From Aliarcobacter sp017996075 (GTDB lineage Bacteria; Campylobacterota; Campylobacteria; Campylobacterales; Arcobacteraceae), in assembly GCF_051062515.1 (NCBI RefSeq), contig NZ_JAMXEK010000001.1: a DNA stretch of 64,000 nt, one strand, 5' to 3'. Below the pieces are notes generated by a model. The model did not search any database and was not told the DNA's origin. It was given only the letters and a program-made list of their open reading frames with translations. This document shows, piece by piece, positions 62,565 to 64,000 of this stretch. Both the position numbers and the translations under genes were made by a program. Numbering within the stretch: the first letter of the stretch is position 1; each line of letters opens with the position of its first letter.

Positions 62565-64000
62565 TTAGTGTGAAACTGCTCCTGCTGAACCAATTCCAGT
62601 GTTAGCTCTAACATTTTGAGCTCTAAACATAGCTCTCTCTGCTGTAGCTCGTTTTGAGTTATCAATTATAGAGAAGAACCAAATTGAAACAAAGGCAACT
62701 GTAACAGAGAATAGTGCAGGGTGAGCATAAGGGAAAATTGCTTCTTTATTTCCTAAAATTTGAACCCAAACATTTGGGCCTAAAATTACTAGAGAAACTG
62801 CTGTAATTAATCCCATAAATCCACCAATAAATGCACCTCTTGTTGTTAATTTTGACCAATAAATTGATAAAAACAAAATTGGGAAGTTAGCACTTGCAGC
62901 GATTCCAAATGCAAGTCCAACCATATATGCAATATTTTGAGACTCAAATGCAATTCCAAGTGTAACTCCAACAATACCTACAATTATAACAGTTATTTTT
63001 GAAATTTTTACAATTTTCTCATCACTTGCATTTGGATTTATAACATTCGCATAAATATCGTGTGAAATTGCACTAGCACCAGCTAGAGTTAGTCCAGAAA
63101 CAACAGCCAAAATTGTAGCAAATGCAACAGCACTAATAAATCCTAAGAAAGCATTTCCACCAAGCATATGAGATAGGTGAACTGATGCCATATTAGATCC
63201 ACCAAAAAGTTTTCCGTCAACAAAATATTGAGCACCTTCAGCACTGTTTAAAAATGCAATTGCTCCAAGACCAACAATAGAGATAATTACCCAAAAGTAT
63301 GCAACAAATCCAGTTGCATAAACAACAGATTTTCTAGCCTCTTTTGCATTTCCAACTGTAAAGAATCTCATTAGTACGTGAGGAAGACCAGCAGTTCCAA
63401 GCATTAAAGCCATTCCTAAAGAGATAGCAGATACTGGATCACTTAAAAATCCACCTGGTTTTAAAATCTCTTCACCTTTTGCATGATTATTTACAGCAGT
63501 TTGAGCTAATGATTCAAAATTAAATCCAAAGTGCCATAAAACCATAATAGCCATAAATGAAACCCCAGAAAGAAGTAAAACAGCTTTAATAATTTGTACC
63601 CAAGTAGTTGCAAGCATTCCACCAAATGTTACATAAATAATCATTAGTGCTCCAACCATAAATACAGCATACTCATACTCCATACCAAATAGAATTTGAA
63701 TTAGTTTTCCAGCTCCAACCATTTGAGCAATTAGATATAAAATAACAACAGATAAAGAACCAAATGCAGCCAAAGTTCTAATCTCTTTTTGAGCTAATCT
63801 ATATGCAGCAATATCAGCAAATGTAAATTTACCTAAGTTTCTTAATTTTTCAGCCATGAAAAACAAAATTACAGGCCAACCAACTAAAAACGAAACAGCA
63901 TAAATAACTCCATCAAATCCATTCATATAAATAAGTCCAGAAACACCTAAAAATGCAGCCGCACTCATATAGTCACCAGCAATTGCTAAACCATTTTGAA
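62565..64000 (-). CDS. actP: Cation/acetate symporter ActP, sodium:solute symporter family (cut by window end)
   Basis: The frame is open to the last base of the window, and codons before the first ATG at 63968 read QNGLAIAGDYMSAAAFLG, the internal start region of ActP. The real start therefore lies beyond 64000 and at least 478 codons are visible. About twelve membrane helices are present. LATTWVQIIKA, GTAGLPHVLMRFFTV and LTLAGASAISHDIYANV match ActP of the SSS family, which takes up acetate and some other short acids with a cation. The downstream genes ackA and pta would activate the imported acetate. Confidence 0.93.
   Translation of the reverse strand, partial: QNGLAIAGDYMSAAAFLGVSGLIYMNGFDGVIYAVSFLVGWPVILFFMAEKLRNLGKFTFADIAAYRLAQKEIRTLAAFGSLSVVILYLIAQMVGAGKLIQILFGMEYEYAVFMVGALMIIYVTFGGMLATTWVQIIKAVLLLSGVSFMAIMVLWHFGFNFESLAQTAVNNHAKGEEILKPGGFLSDPVSAISLGMALMLGTAGLPHVLMRFFTVGNAKEARKSVVYATGFVAYFWVIISIVGLGAIAFLNSAEGAQYFVDGKLFGGSNMASVHLSHMLGGNAFLGFISAVAFATILAVVSGLTLAGASAISHDIYANVINPNASDEKIVKISKITVIIVGIVGVTLGIAFESQNIAYMVGLAFGIAASANFPILFLSIYWSKLTTRGAFIGGFMGLITAVSLVILGPNVWVQILGNKEAIFPYAHPALFSVTVAFVSIWFFSIIDNSKRATAERAMFRAQNVRANTGIGSAGAVSH

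Noticed and set aside
62456..62665. Frame spanning the actP/DUF294 junction on the minus strand
   Set aside because: It overlaps the ends of two well-supported genes in a different frame and contains no family signal.

Overview
The window is a stretch of bacterial chromosome, AT-rich throughout, almost fully coding, with short intergenic gaps and many one- to four-base stop/start overlaps (ATGA, TAATG, TAGTG). Gene content points to Campylobacterota, most likely Arcobacter in the broad sense (Aliarcobacter and relatives). The pointers are a CadF-like OmpA protein, a MutS with a C-terminal HNH domain (MutS7 type), an aminofutalosine-deaminase-family hydrolase, and TATAAT-type -10 boxes with little -35 sequence. 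I saw no rRNA, insertion sequence, prophage or CRISPR array. This is core chromosome with a few unusual spots.

Layout. 1-1730: two overlapping minus-strand PLP genes of sulfur amino acid metabolism. 1848-6810: a tiny lipoprotein, an exported ATP-dependent DNA ligase and, divergently, apt-trpB-dedA-pepA. 7420-8022: six tRNA genes on the minus strand (read as Gly, fMet, Met, Thr, Gln, fMet). 8326-16865: a Cache chemoreceptor, a YkgJ-type cysteine protein, suhB, glmS, a Na/Pi transporter, a small coiled-coil protein and metK behind a repeated leader. 16912-23768: accD-thiE-rlmH, a membrane protein, dus, prmA and ftsH. 23812-29595: a tightly packed run of six envelope genes of unknown function. 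29619-31402: leuA with a strong promoter and a leucine-rich leader peptide. 31435-37733: thioredoxin-like and haem-binding proteins, mutS-HNH, a DUF4143 ATPase, marC and a transglutaminase-like protein. 37775-42675 (minus): a diguanylate cyclase, hisA, hisH, comF and a GlxA-type regulator, with a strongly structured gap between hisH and hisA. 42770-48980: an exported metallo-hydrolase, lepA, the OmpA/CadF-like protein, prs and a frameshifted porin gene. 49013-55390: two different mnmA genes, folK and an M24 peptidase on the minus strand, then aroQ, an amidohydrolase and sppA on the plus strand. 55426-64000 (minus): actP (cut by the window end), a cNMP/CBS/nucleotidyltransferase protein, a DnaQ-like exonuclease, a CDF transporter, ackA, pta and a second ackA.

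How it fits together. The last 8.5 kb looks like an acetate module: uptake by ActP, a possible signalling pair (DUF294 protein plus exonuclease), and acetate/acetyl-phosphate/acetyl-CoA interconversion by Pta with two non-identical acetate kinases. The leuA leader looks like a leucine-sensing attenuator. The hisH-hisA gap can fold so that the hisA ribosome site is buried. The 23.8-29.6 kb envelope operon is the best candidate for an undescribed multi-protein system, although its function cannot be read from the sequence.
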